The position numbers and the translations under genes were made by a program. The notes beneath the pieces were generated by a model. It saw nothing but the letters and a program-made list of their open reading frames with translations. It did not search any database and was not told the DNA's origin. A stretch of 64,000 nt of DNA, from contig CM114273.1 of assembly GCA_050084515.1 (NCBI GenBank), positions 32,984,001-33,048,000 on the forward strand. The letters run 5' to 3'. Shown here piece after piece: positions 28,739-40,528 of the stretch. The stretch's first letter is position 1, and each line of letters begins with the position of its first letter. This stretch comes from Blasia pusilla. Taxonomy: Eukaryota; Marchantiophyta; Marchantiopsida; Blasiales.

Positions 28739-30174
28739 CTAGGTCCCAAAATACTTGAGCGATATGTTATCGGTGAATACTCGAGTCTTGTGAAGTCCCA
28801 GATAGTGACGCCACTTCCTCAAGCAGTGAACCACTGCGAACAACTCTTTCTCATGAGTGGGCCATCTCCTTTCGGTGTCGCTAAGCTTCTTGCTCTTGTA
28901 TGCTACAGGTCTCCCTTTTTGCACCAACATTCCTGCAATCGCGAAATCACTAGCATCTGTGTGCACCTCGAACGGTTGGTCAAACTCCGGAAGTTTCAGA
29001 ATTGGTTCCTGCAAGAGGATCTCTTTGACTCGATTGAACGCTTTATCCACTTCCTCGGTCCATGTAGTGTTGGAAAAATTTGTTGTCCAATCCGTGAGAG
29101 GTTTCACTATTCCCGAAAAGTTCTTCACGTATGTCCGGTAAAACTGGACTGCTCCGATGAACCTCCTCATCCCCTTCACCGTGGAAGGCGGTTCCCATTC
29201 GGAAATTTCGCTTATCTTCTAACCATATGCCCCAAGAACTTGATCTTCGTCAAACCAAACTCACTCTTATCCGCACTCGCATACAGCTTGTTCGCCCTAA
29301 GTTTCTCAAACACCGTCTTCAAATGTCGAGCGTGCTCCTCTGGTGTTTTTGAATAGATGAGTATGTCATCAATATAGATGATCACAAACTCATCCGTCTC
29401 CTTATGAAAGATGGATTTCATCAAAGTGGTGAACGTCGGAGGCGCATTACAAAGAACAAAAGGCATCACCACAAACTCGAGCAAACCGTATCTGGTTCTA
29501 CACGCAGTCTTCTCCACATCCGCTTCAGCAATCCGAATATGATAATATCCTGATTTCAGGTCAATCTGGCTGAAATACTTGGCACCCGAAAATTGATCAA
29601 AGAGGTCATCCATCCTTGGTAGAGGATAGTTGTTCCTTATCGTCACTTTATTCATCGCCCGGTAATCAACACAGAGTCTCAACTTCCCATCCTTCTTCTT
29701 TACAAAGAGGACGGGCGCCACATAAGGTGACTTACTTGTTCGGATGTAACCCCTCTCTAGGAGTTCACCCAACTGTTTCTTCAACTCAGCAAGTTCCTCT
29801 TGATTCAACCTATATGGTGCTTTTGAAGGTGGTTGAGATCCGGGTATCACCTCAATCTTATGATCAACCGCCCTATGTGGTGGCAACTCGATCGGAAGCT
29901 CCTTAGTCAACACATCTCCAAATTCTTTCACAACTCTCTTGAGTGTTTCAGGGATTCCCCTTGAAGATGAGTTCTGGTCTCTGCATCTCGCGCTTGCATC
30001 ATCCTCTACTTGTCTCATTAAGCAAAGGAATCCTTCCTCTAACTTGGCCAAACTCGTCCTCATGATGGTGTTCACCAACTCCGTCTTCCTAGGAACCTCG
30101 CGAACCAATCTGACGTCCGTCCGTTTGCCGTTAACCAAGACGCTCAACCTCAAAGGTCTTCGCCTTAGTTCCAC
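28739..30174 (-). pseudogene. Reverse transcriptase and RNase H of the chromovirus, broken
   Basis: The fragment 29212-30174 holds the polymerase with [29 protein letters not shown] and the catalytic YIDD box. It stops shortly after KIKFLGHMV. The fragment 28739-29179 continues with the thumb and an RNase H domain (HTDASDFAIAGMLVQ, RRWPTHEKELFAVV, FTDNISLKYF). A frame break separates the two near 29200. Confidence 0.93.
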
Positions 30175-30186
30175 CTCATACGCATC

Positions 30187-31115
30187 CTAGAACGTGTTTC
30201 CCAAGACTCCGTTGATATCGTCCATGTCGCAAATAGTGAAATTCTCCTTCAAATCAAATACTCCGCATCCCACAACTAGCCCTAAAACCAGATCTGAAGT
30301 CTGGTGGGACTTGCCTCCCGCGAATCCTACCCTAATGGGTTCATCCGCCTTGGTGGTTGGAAATCCCAACGTTTTCACGATTCTCGGACTCAAGAATGAG
30401 TGCGAAGCACCTGTATCAACGAGCAACATCACATTGCGATCAGCGATCCCGGATCCTAGGTAAACCAAATTGGGCGTTCTCTTGGTGACTTGGAGAGATG
30501 TATCTAGATCTCCCTCCGATAAGTGCTTAGCGGCAAACGCAATCATACTCGGTTTACTAACCTTGGGCCTAACACATTCCTTAGCCATATGGCCAAGTTC
30601 GCCACATTTGTAGCAAATCACTTTGGCATTCGTTGACTTCGTGAACGGCGGCCCTCTTGGCTTCGCGTTGAGTTCCACTCATTTCGCTGCTGGGGCAATA
30701 GACCCTACGTGGTTGCGTTCACCCCCATTCCAAACCCTCTTGGATTTCCCTTTGTTTTTCGGTAACTTAGAAAAACTTTTAGGCTCAAAGGGTTTCGGGT
30801 GTTGGACATCATCGTCCCCAATCCGCTCTACTAGTCTCAGAAGATCCGCGCACATCTCTGGGATGTGAGGCATACAAAAGAGGGCCTTTTTGGCACTCGG
30901 TTTGAGTCCACTTAGGAAGATCACCTTTTTTTTATGTTCATCCATAGAAAGTGCACTCATGAGTGCACTAAACTCTCGCACATAAGCGCCAAGGGATCCA
31001 ATCTGGCGCAACCTCACACCTCCATGCCATCGCGATACTCCTGATATTCCGGAGTGAATCGGTTCCCAATCAACTCCTTGAAATCTTCCCAACTCAACAC
31101 AGAGACAAGCGCAAA
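30187..31115 (-). pseudogene. Gag C-terminal half with zinc knuckle, and protease, of the chromovirus
   Basis: The fragment 30679-31092, plus the first residues visible up to 31115 (LSWEDFKELIGNRF), is retrotransposon Gag. In 30187-30678 a CX2CX4HX4C zinc knuckle (CYKCGELGHMAKEC) precedes an aspartic protease with the active-site block LLVDTGASHSF. A stop at about 30679 separates the two pieces. Confidence 0.88.
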
Positions 31116-31420
31116 AGGGCTAGCCGTGAGCACGAGCACGAGAGCAAGGCCAAGAGCACAAGGCCAAGAGCATGAGCATAAGAGCAGGGCCGCCAACTCA
31201 AGCATGGGGATGAAACCAAATGGCGAGCTTGACCTCAAGCGCAACCGCAAGTTGGAGCGGGGGATGAAAGCAGGATGGCGAGCTATGGCGCAAGCGCAAG
31301 GCTACAAGCAGGGCATGGTGCGCGAGCGCAAGGCGGCGGGCAGGGCGCCGACCGCAGGGCCGCGAGCTCCAGCTCATGCGAGAGGGGAAGGCAAGCTGAT
31401 CCCAACCAAAGAGTAGAACG
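31116..31420. repeat. GC-rich low-complexity block at the truncated Gag end
   Basis: Degenerate short repeats of the type GAGCACGAGAGCAAGGCC, with GCAAGC/GCGAGC units, give strong purine bias on the plus strand and long open frames in more than one frame. Gag similarity stops exactly where this block starts. It may be a minisatellite at the junction or part of another element. Confidence 0.6.
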
Positions 31421-31596
31421 ACTGCTGTTGAGAGCGGGCTCTTGGTAGTAGCAAAGATTGAGGACGAGGTGGGCTCCTCCTGCCCACCTCACTCCTCACT
31501 CCTCGGTCCCAAAGCCCCATGCTATGCATGTGGCGTCGGCCCTGCCATAGATTGGACGGCCCGATCTACATGACGTAGATTGGTTGGTCCAATCTA

Positions 31597-31764
31597 GAAA
31601 TTTCAAAGGCCATAATGATCCGAGGGCAAGCTTTGGTTACCTTTGGATTACGAAGTGGATTTATTATTGTTTAGATCCGGCTCGTGTGTGGATTAGCTAG
31701 GTCTCGGGTAACGGAGCCGGACGGCGTCTGACATCGCGTGTAGGAAATTTTGGAGCCGGATATC
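31597..31764 (+). repeat. Left terminal inverted repeat of the MULE-like element
   Basis: It begins GAAATTTC, runs through GGATTTATTATTGTTTAGAT and CTCGTGTGTGGATTAGCTAG, and ends GGAGCCGGATATC. The reverse complement is at 48479-48648 with about 85-90% identity by eye. Confidence 0.85.
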
Positions 31765-34440
31765 AAACTCGTTAATGCAGCGTGGGGCGCGGTACCCTGT
31801 GTCAAAGAAATGTACATGGTTCGGTTAACCCTAAATGAGATACGCAGGGAGACAGGCATCGGAGGAAGACATTCGTGCAAAGCGCACGGGCGGGCGGATC
31901 GAAGGTCTACAGGCATCGAAGGTTGGGCGTCGGAGGTCTCAACGGATTGAAGGAGCAAAGCGGGGCGGATCAAAGATCGGGCGTCAGAGGTCTGGGGTGG
32001 AGCTGATTTGAGCGGGAGGAGTCGAGCTACTAAAGAATCCACCGTGAGGAATTCCCCTCGATTATGCAATTGTGACGTTATTGCTCTACCTCTCAGCAGT
32101 TCGCTACGGAAGTTGAGTTGCACGTTTTGAGCTATGAAGCGGATAGTAGCGTGCACTATTGATTTTGAACCTACTGATCACTGTCGGAATAGTGCTTTGC
32201 TCCGCTTTCTTGTCCGACAGATTATACTGGTTGTAAGCTACGGAGCGGATATGGTTAGTAGTGTAGGGATTTTCGGTCACTTACAAGCATCGCAATTCTC
32301 ACTGATGTGCCAAACATAGCAGTAGATTGCTGCATGGTGATCTATACTATCTCTAGGTCGGAGGGCCTCTCCCAAGCAAGTTGGCCAGCAAGCGGCATTC
32401 TCCATAAAATCAGAACCAAGAAGATCCCATTCCACCTTGCACCCCTTCGTCTCCCATACTGTCTCCACCCAAAGAACCACCGCCAATCCCACTATGCCCA
32501 GCTAAAGTTCGTGTCAAGCGGGCGGTTCTTGACATAAGGCACATTGGGAGTATGATTGATGGGAACCCATCTCCATCTGACAACCAGGTTTGTTCTCTTA
32601 ACCCAAAACCACCTTGGTTCCTTTAGAACAATGGTTCACATCCTCGGCTTATTGTGTTTATCTAATGTTATGCAGGTACTAGCTACTGCACAGAAACGAA
32701 TTCAAAGGAGGAGTGCCAACCATCATGCCCACCAAGTTTGAACATTGATAGCATGTCATTTGAAATCTGTCTTTTTTGGTTGAGTCACCAGCAAGGGTGG
32801 ATGTTTTACCCAATGATTTTTTATGTGTTTACAAGTTCAAATTAATCTTCGGTGTCATACTTTCGGGTTTTTGGCAGGAGATTCCCACAACAACTAATAG
32901 GGAAGTACATGTTGGAGGTGGCACAAACCCACCCATTTGCGATGAGGATATCAATTTGACTCCTATCCCGGAATTTGGGACATCCAGCTGCCAAATGCTA
33001 CCTTAGTCATAGATGACGCCTTACGGCTACATGCAACCCTTGAATCCCAGATAGTGCTCTTATTTATTGGAAGCTAGCGGCTGTTGCTATAAATTTTCAT
33101 CTACCAGATTGTTCATACATGCATGTGCACAATGTTGAGTTGTGAAAAATGCTAATTGGTTCCCTAGTTACATACCGGATCTGTAGTTAGGAGAAAATCC
33201 CACCCATTTTTAGTCACCTACTAATGTTCGTACTCAGGTTTTTCACAAAGGGGATTTCTACGGCTTCTTTGCAAGGGTTCAGAGTGTAAAGTTGGTTGTT
33301 TTCTAACATCTGATTTCCGGCCACCTCATATTGCATTATTATTTGTCAGCAGATCTCTTTGTCTATTGCCTCTTCCCAGGGTGCAGGTCTGAGATGCTAT
33401 TGTACCCAGGTCTGAGATGTTGTGCTACCCATTGCAATTCTTGGACGTCTTTGTCTGTCATTTTGGTCATGCAGGTGCAGTCATACTCATGTATGATTGT
33501 TATAGTTTCATTAGACATGAGACAAACAGAGTTGTTGCCAACCTATGTGGTTGTTTCAAGTGGTAGAATACTTTAACCTTCTCACTTTCGTCTTTTATTG
33601 AATTACCTAGTGTGTTTGCAGCGGATTCCTAAAAGCTTGTTTTACAGATTGGAGAAAAAGGGCTGGTTTGGGTATTTTTTGTTGTAGGCTACTTTACAGA
33701 TCTGAGAATTTAATTGGTTTTCATAAGACTTGCTTCGATGGTTATGCTGCTTTAGAGATATGAGATTTCGATTCATATACCCTCCTTACCACTTATCATT
33801 GAATTATGGCGATGTAGGGTTCACAATGGAGCACACATCACACAGTTAACAGAGGTTTTTGTGTCGGTACTTCACTACCAGAAGTGAAGTGATTCAGGAG
33901 TCTACCAAGGTGGCCATCACGATTAAAAAATACATTATTATTCGGTCTTCCAACGACTGGTTGACCACAATGGATTCATTACCATTATAGCTCCAAAGAA
34001 TCAAGCCCGGATCATTTCAAGATTTTGGTTCATTACTTAGATCCTAGTCTTCAAAAGCAGATGCTTGATACATTATGGCTGGATGCATAACTTCAATGGT
34101 TATGGCTCGAAGCAGGTTGATAGATTATAGCATAGTCAAAAGTATGGGTCAGGGTCATGAGGTGTACATTTATCTTTCATTTATCAAAATAAACATTGTC
34201 TGTCTGAAAACAATGTGAGATCTTCCATTATGTTTCATGGACGTTTCAATTGCATTTTGGTTGTATCTGGATACAGTGGTGAGTTCTTTCTTAGATCAAC
34301 CGCTCACGACTGCTGAGAACCTATTATGAATAAGTTATTTTTGGACCTTGAAAAACTTGAAGTTGCTATCCAAGAAAATTTTTTAGGGTTGCATCTTGCT
34401 TAGGGTATTTGTTTTCCTAGTATGATAGTGTTTGCATCAT
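31765..34440. other. Stretch without a recognised gene inside the MULE-like element
   Basis: Several short ORFs but none recognisable. The sequence has a gene-like look at 32580-33600, with pyrimidine tracts followed by TGCAGG or GGCAGG acceptor-like sites. It also has a local direct repeat, ACCCAGGTCTGAGATG, near 33377 and 33406. MULEs often capture host gene pieces; I cannot name a source. Confidence 0.4.
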
Positions 34441-35639
34441 TGACACTGCCCAACCATCTTCTTCCCACGGACTATCTTTCGGAAACCACATGAAACAATG
34501 TGATTTTAGTAGAGTTAAACTATATGAATACGTTGAGGGTGCCTGTTACAGGGGTCGCAATGATGCCGATTTGCTACACGTCGCATATACACTATGTAAC
34601 TCTATATATTTAGAGTTCAAGACCGTTTCTCTCAATCAATTTTTCTCCGCTATTACGCATGAAATATATGAAGACCCTTCACTAAAGTAGAAGGTCTCCA
34701 ACTATGTTGGGAGCCAAACCCTACTTGCCACTTCTGCCTGATGCGTATGAAGAGGGGAAAGTTATTTGAGTCGGCTTCGGACCCCTTCAAAGACGATGAT
34801 CTTTAGTTCTAACTATCTAACATAGTTGTGGCTATTGGTGGGGTAACTTCGGCGGTCATATGGAGTTTCTCCAATTCCCTACCATGGCTTACCATGTTGT
34901 ATTTACATGGTGATGTTTATTGAATTGTAGTCGTTGTTTACACCGTAGCTTGTGAGTGTGACAAAGTCATGTGACTCCGCAACACAACACATGTACCCTC
35001 GCAAACTCTATATATTTAAAGTTCAAGAATGTTTTGGAGCTTTTAGTTTCGCATGGCTATTAGGTAGGAAATATAGGAGGACTCTTCACTAATGTAGAAG
35101 GTCTCCAACTATGGCGGGAGCTAAACCTTACTTGCCACTTCCGCCAAACGCTAATGAAGAGGGGCAAGCCATTTGGGCTAGCTTGAGAACCCTTCAAAGA
35201 CAATTTTTTTAGTTATACTATCTAACATAGTTGTGGCTATTGGTGGGATAACTTCAGCGATCACATGGAGTGCCTCCAATTCTTTGGCATGGCTTACCAT
35301 GCCAATCTACGTGGTGATGTTCATCGAATTGTAGTAGTTGTTTACAACGTCGCTTGTGATTGTGACAAAGTTATGTGACTCCGCGACACGTTGCATGTAT
35401 CCTTGCGAACTCTATATATTTAAAGTTCAAAACCGCTTCGAAGCGGTCAGTTTTGCATGGCTATTAGGTAGGAAATGTAGGACAACCCTTTACTAATGTA
35501 AAAGGTCTCCAACTATGGCCTGAGCCAGACCTTACTTGCCACTTCCGCCAAACGCTAATGAAGAGGGGCAAGACATTTGGGCCGGCTTTAGACCCCTTCG
35601 AAGATGATTTTTTTTTAGTTTTGACTATCTAACATAGTT
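34441..35639. repeat. ~403-bp tandem repeat array, left part
   Basis: Units beginning CTAACATAGTTGTGGCTATT start near 34820 and 35223, and a third start lies at 35630, giving periods of about 403 and 408 bp. A diverged partial unit precedes them from about 34441. Every unit has a CTCTATATATTTA box followed by a TTCAAG-anchored stretch. The last unit is cut by the LTR-like element at 35640 and resumes at 42900. Confidence 0.85.
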
Positions 35640-36118
35640 TTCACATCTAAGTAGCCGATAGGCCGAGATCTATTGTGGATAGGGCGTAGGAGCCATCAGA
35701 CTATCTTGAGTGTAACTTTGTTCCACGGTGTCGGATGAGGTTGAGGATAGGTCCATTGTGTCAGGAACGTTGTTTCTGACAACTTTCATGTTGAGATCTT
35801 TCACAGCCGGGTGACTTGTTGACCAGGTCACGCGCCCCTGGTAACCTATGCGCGCAAGTTACCAAGGGGAGGGCTATTTTTAGGGGAAGAGCCTTTTTAC
35901 TCTTCCCAACCGTATATAAGAGAGAAAGGTGGTTTTCCTAAGCCATCTTTCTCATGTTGGGCCGTTGGAGCACCTCTCTTGTATGTGTGTGAGATAGGAC
36001 TAGGGTGCTAGCGTCCGGATTCCTTGATAGCACGTGGTGGACAAGGCTCGATATGCCGATGTAGATTGAGGAGTGGAATTTTAGGCCGGGTGTGCCATTT
36101 TTACTAATCTTTATTTTT
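35640..36118 (+). mobile_element. 0.61-kb LTR-like element, copy A, left part
   Basis: Inserted into the 403-bp array with a TAGTT target duplication (35635-35639 and 42900-42904). It starts TTCACATCT, where other copies have TGTCACATCT. It contains a TATATAAG box at 35923-35930 about 50 bp before the ATGTTGGGCCGTTGG block shared with other copies. Homology to the other two copies stops near 36118 and resumes at about 42771, so this copy is split by a 6.65-kb insert. Confidence 0.75.
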
Positions 36119-38112
36119 ACATGAGAAAGATATCTGGGGGATGGTGGGAATTTGTTGTTTGCAGGTAGGCAAGCGAGTTGCCTTGGTCGAGAGCCCCTGG
36201 AGACACGTGTGTTGCGGGTGTTGGTCATTTTTCTGTTCGGAAGATCGTGGGCGGAAGCGCTGTCTATTTTTCTCAGATTTTTCTGGTGCGGATTGGTGGG
36301 GGACAGCAGCCGAGTGTAGTGTGTGGTGGGGCGTCGGGTGTACGCGAGTAAGGGTGTCGGGAGAGAGAAGAAAAGAGCTGATTGGGTCTTGCAGCCGCCG
36401 GGGGGCTGTCAAATAAAGGCGTCTAGCTAGGAGTCTAGGGTTAGGTTATAGTCGTATTTATAATTCGGACGGATATACTGGCACGTAGGTACGTATATGT
36501 GTCGTATTATGGTAGTGGCAGCTAGGTCGAAGGAGCAGGAGGCTAAGGGCAGAGCTCAAGGAGGGCGTGTGTAGGATCACGTAGCCAAGGCCTTTTTCCC
36601 CGCAACTAAGTCCGGGCAGGGACAGGCCCGACAAGGGAAGGAGCCATTGGGGCTCCAAGATCGCAGGTAGCCGAGTGGGTCGCACCCAGCCTCCGAGGGA
36701 GGAAGGGTTTGCCGCATAGGGCGGGGAGCCGACATTAAAGACAGGTCACTTGGAGCCGGGCAAGGGAGCTCCGAGGTTTTGGGGAGCCTGCATAGGGCCA
36801 TGCAAGGAACGGGGAGATCAGGGGTTACGAGTAATCTCGGCCGGTCATTTTTAGAATTTTCCGACTACATATATTATTCCCGGCTGGGTTACCGGTGGGT
36901 TAGGGATACGTTTCGGAAATCCTCCTGAACTGACTGCTTAGGTTGGCTTTGGTCCGGATACCCCACGGCGTGAACGGAAACTGACCTTGGGCCCTGTATC
37001 ATGTCGGATTTAAATTGTCTCCTCACTACATTTGGCGGAAAACTACCGAAAGGCTTTCTAGCTGTCAGAAAACCGGGGCCGGGTGATCATTGAATCTGAG
37101 CCGTCCATGTTACAACCCTAAAATGTGTTTAGGGATGGGCTACAGCCGCTACACCGCTGCGGCTCTCATGAGTCCCGCTGCCGCATCACTCGGGAGTCGG
37201 GGCAGGCGGCAGGCCCGACAGGGGTCCTACGGAGGGGTGGAGGGTGTGGAGACCCCACTCCAGCCCACATTCGAGAATTGAGTCACATTCCCTCCCGCAG
37301 CCCCGCTTGCGCTCCTTGTTCCGTCTCGTTCACGAATCTTTGTTCCGTCTCGTTCGGCGCTCCGTTGAGGCCGCTCACTCCTGCTTGTGTTCGTGCACCT
37401 TTGCTGGAACCTGCAGCCCCGCTCGTGATTCTCTCTCGCTCCTCCTCCCACTGCTCGCCGTTGACAGATTTTTGCTCCACATTAGACCCGCCAATTCTTC
37501 ATTGAGTTGAGTTGAGTTATCTTGGAGATTCTGGAGTGTCTTTGCTCTTGATTGCCTCACCCCCGCTGCCCGTGGCTCCGTCTTCTTCTTCAGGTCTTGC
37601 ATTGCTTCTGTTTGATGCGGTGCAACCTGCTGTTGTGCAACATTCTAGTCATGCATACTCGTGTGGAAGCTTGCGTTCTTGAAGCTCGCATTTCGTGAGC
37701 CTTGGTGATCTGCAACGGCTCTTACTGTGCGGCTAGAACTCTCTCAGAACTTCTTTGCAAATCAAACTCCCTCACTTGGTCTCTCTTGTTCCAATCGCGC
37801 AAATTTCTGCGGGTTCTCGTTTTGGTTGTGTGGCCGATTGGCACCTTGGTGGGCCTTTCTCTCGCTCTTGCTGCGTAGTCGTGAGGCAGCTCACCCGCAC
37901 ATTGGCTTGCTTTTTTCCTCTTAACCCGTATTTCATTTTCCTGCTCTCAAGGGCTTCACATTGAAAGGGCCTTCGCGGTTTTATTCTATTGGTTTTGTGT
38001 AGTGGCATTTCTTCCCTTGCATTTGGTTCACAGTTGGGCAGAAATCTTAGGGTGTTGAGGCTTCGATTTCTGTACTCAGTTGTATACCTCGATGTAGCTC
38101 TAGACCTGTTGT
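36119..38112. other. Left part of the 6.65-kb insert, no recognised gene before the hAT ORF
   Basis: G-rich on the plus strand in 36120-37300, with short ORFs on both strands that resemble nothing known. From 37300 to 38100 it is pyrimidine-rich with CTCGCTC-like tracts, as expected of a promoter and 5' leader for the ORF that follows. A small ORF at 38113-38313 is in the same frame as the transposase, separated from it only by a TAG at 38311-38313. Confidence 0.45.
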
Positions 38113-38313
38113 ATGAACATATGTGATTCACAACCGTTTGCTGGAAATTATCCAGAAAGCTCTCATATTTTCTTTCAAGCCATTAACTGTCTACCTTTTA
38201 CCTTTGTAGTTGTAGCAATTGCCAAAAGACACAGAACTATGAATGAATTGTTGCGCAAGGAGGTTCCCCAGGAACTTCTAGAGGTTATAGCTCTGTCAGG
38301 ATCATCAGACTAG

Positions 38314-40446
38314 AGGGAAGAACAGAGTACATTGGGCAGCAATACATCCTTACCTACAAAAAACCGGCAAGCTTGGAAAGATGTTTGGTACACGATGTAT
38401 GATTGGATCACATTTGATTCTTCCACTGGAAAAATTCATTGTAAGATTTGTAGGGCAAGAAAAGGCAAGAGTGTCTTTGCTAGGGATGGTGCTGTAAACC
38501 GTAAGGTCTCTTGTTTTATTGATCATGCAAAGTCAAACGAGCATGTAAAGCTCGCTTGGGCAGCTAACGGAGGTAAGAAATCCATGGCCAAGGCCATAGC
38601 TGCATCTAATCAAACCTGTGAGGTAGCTCTCCTCACTTTATTTAGGTGTACATATTTTCTTGCCACGGAGGCCATGCCTTTCTCTAAGTTCAAAGGTATT
38701 TGCAAGTTGATGCTTTCTGTAAATGCACATATTACTAGAGATCTTTACCAAGATGAGAAGAGTTGCAGTGAGATGTGTTTTTTTATAAGTCAGGTTTTGC
38801 TCAAAAGAACCCTTGCTAGGGTTCAAGCCTCACCATTCTTTGGAATTACGATTGATGAATCTATTGATATATCCGTGACAGGTCATCTAGTGGTCATTGC
38901 AACCTTCATAGAAGATGGTCAAGCAGAGTTTTTTTTTTTAGGATTGCTTCGCTGTGAGTCTAAGTGTTCTAATGCTATCACAAGTAGTTTGCTGGAATTA
39001 CTAAAAGATGGGGGCTTAGACTTTTCTAGAATGGTAGCTTTTGGGTCGGATGGAGCCTCCTCTATGGTAGGGAGCCAAAACGGGGTAGCTTCACAATTGA
39101 AGCTAAAGGTAAATCCATTCATTCTTTTAGTGCATTGTGTTGCTCATAGGACAAACCTTGCAGCTCTCACAGCTCCTAAAGCAACTAATTGCAAATCCAT
39201 TTCCATAGAAGTAGATTCCATTTTGAATGCAGTAGCAGGATATTTCAAGAGGTCTTCCAAGAGAAAAGTTGTTCTAGCTTCTCTGCAGGAGAGGTTGAAT
39301 GACTCCCAAAGAGTCATGAAACGATACCACAAGATCCGTTGGTTGTCGCGATGGCAAGCCGTATCCATCTTATGTGATTCACTAGAATCTGTTTTAATCT
39401 ACTTCAGGGACATTTCACCTTCAGAAGATGATAGGAATGCTGCAAATTTGTTTGAAAAGTTAAGGTCATTCCAAATTATCTATCAATTATACTTCTTGGC
39501 TGATATTCTTTCTATGTTGGCAAACTTGAGCAAGATTTTTCAGTACAAATTCGTTGATGTAAGTACCATAGGCAATATTGTTAGTTCTGAGATTGCTGCT
39601 ATCAGTATGAATTTTGTGATGGAAACACATGATTTGAATGCATCTACTTTTTCAGAGGATACAGGGTATCACATTCTACCAAACTTTGGACCTCCAGACG
39701 GCTATCTAAGACGCTTACAATCCGAAATTAGAGGGAGGAAGTTCCATAGTATCGACATGATTCGGGACCGCACATGCAAGGATTTGGAGGCTGCTTTGTT
39801 GTTTCAAAAGAGTTATTCTGAGAGTGTTTGTATAGCGCTGCAAGATAGATTTAGAGACAATAATCTTATGGGTGCAATGAGAATCCTGAACCCCTTACAC
39901 ATGCCTTCTAGACAAGTAGGACTCGTAAGTTGGGGATGTAAGGAAATAGAAGAGTTGTGTGCACATTTTGGATCCGAGTTACTATTGAAGGGGCATTTGC
40001 AACCTTATGTCATAAATTCTGGTGCTGTCAAGCAAGAATTTCAGTCCTTCAAGTTGATGGCGACAACTGAGTGGAAGGACCGTAACTTCAGGGATCTATG
40101 GGCAATGGTGAGTTGGAGTCCATCTTTACAATGTAAGTTTGCAAACTTGCTGGTGTTGGCTAATGTCGCAAGGGTTCAATGTGTAAGCACTGCAATTTGT
40201 GAGAGAGCATTCTCAATTCAGAACATGATAAAGACCAAGTGTAAGAATAGACTAAGTAGTAAACATTTGGCTGTTCTCACAATTGCCTTAGAAGGCCCTA
40301 CTGTTGATTATGAGGACATGCTTGCTGAATCTGTAGTTCTCTGGAAAACCTCTGCTAGCTTTAGGTACCTCTACGCTAATCCAGAAAGATATCTCTGCCC
40401 TCAAGCAATAGCTGATGTTACACCTTCTATTGACTTGTCTTCTTGA
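38314..40446 (+). CDS. hAT-superfamily transposase-like protein (ZNF862-like), uninterrupted
   Basis: The frame is open from just after a TAG at 38311 to 40446. No ATG lies at its beginning, so translation probably starts at an internal ATG or after splicing from 38113-38313. From the TTG at 38332 it reads 704 codons. An N-terminal BED-like zinc finger (CKIC ... DHAKSNEH, CX2C...HX4H) occupies about residues 37-73. The RNase H-like core has candidate catalytic aspartates in TIDESID (~173) and GSDGASSM (~238) and a glutamate in CERAFS (~622). The last sits in the hAT C-terminal dimerisation segment (ERAFSIQNMIKTKCKNRLSS). This layout is that of ZNF862-like proteins, domesticated or recent hAT transposases. 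All neighbouring elements are broken while this ORF is not, which points to recent insertion or selection. Confidence 0.85.
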   Translation, partial: REEQSTLGSNTSLPTKNRQAWKDVWYTMYDWITFDSSTGKIHCKICRARKGKSVFARDGAVNRKVSCFIDHAKSNEHVKLAWAANGGKKSMAKAIAASNQTCEVALLTLFRCTYFLATEAMPFSKFKGICKLMLSVNAHITRDLYQDEKSCSEMCFFISQVLLKRTLARVQASPFFGITIDESIDISVTGHLVVIATFIEDGQAEFFFLGLLRCESKCSNAITSSLLELLKDGGLDFSRMVAFGSDGASSMVGSQNGVASQLKLKVNPFILLVHCVAHRTNLAALTAPKATNCKSISIEVDSILNAVAGYFKRSSKRKVVLASLQERLNDSQRVMKRYHKIRWLSRWQAVSILCDSLESVLIYFRDISPSEDDRNAANLFEKLRSFQIIYQLYFLADILSMLANLSKIFQYKFVDVSTIGNIVSSEIAAISMNFVMETHDLNASTFSEDTGYHILPNFGPPDGYLRRLQSEIRGRKFHSIDMIRDRTCKDLEAALLFQKSYSESVCIALQDRFRDNNLMGAMRILNPLHMPSRQVGLVSWGCKEIEELCAHFGSELLLKGHLQPYVINSGAVKQEFQSFKLMATTEWKDRNFRDLWAMVSWSPSLQCKFANLLVLANVARVQCVSTAICERAFSIQNMIKTKCKNRLSSKHLAVLTIALEGPTVDYEDMLAESVVLWKTSASFRYLYANPERYLCPQAIADVTPSIDLSS

Positions 40447-40477
40447 AATAATCTTTGCGTTTTATTGTAGATTTAGA

Positions 40478-40528
40478 GCCCCTTCATAATACTTGGAAGT
40501 TTGAGATATCCAAGTATTATAAAGGGGC
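40478..40528. repeat. 20-bp inverted repeat (hairpin) just after the hAT ORF
   Basis: Arm 40478-40497 (GCCCCTTCATAATACTTGGA) pairs with 40509-40528 with a single mismatch around an 11-nt loop. It starts 32 bp after the stop codon. It could be a 3' transcript structure or a subterminal transposon signal. Confidence 0.9.

Larger units (their letters stand above)
27105..31115 (-). mobile_element. Ty3 chromovirus remnant (Gag-Pol with chromodomain), 5' side missing
   Basis: Read on the minus strand the order is Gag C-terminal half and zinc knuckle, aspartic protease, reverse transcriptase, RNase H, integrase zinc-binding and core domains, then a chromodomain. That is the canonical order of Ty3 chromoviruses. 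The coding line is broken by several stops and frameshifts. Gag starts abruptly near 31115, where the sequence changes to unrelated GC-rich DNA, so the 5' LTR, leader and Gag N-terminus are absent. Confidence 0.92.
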
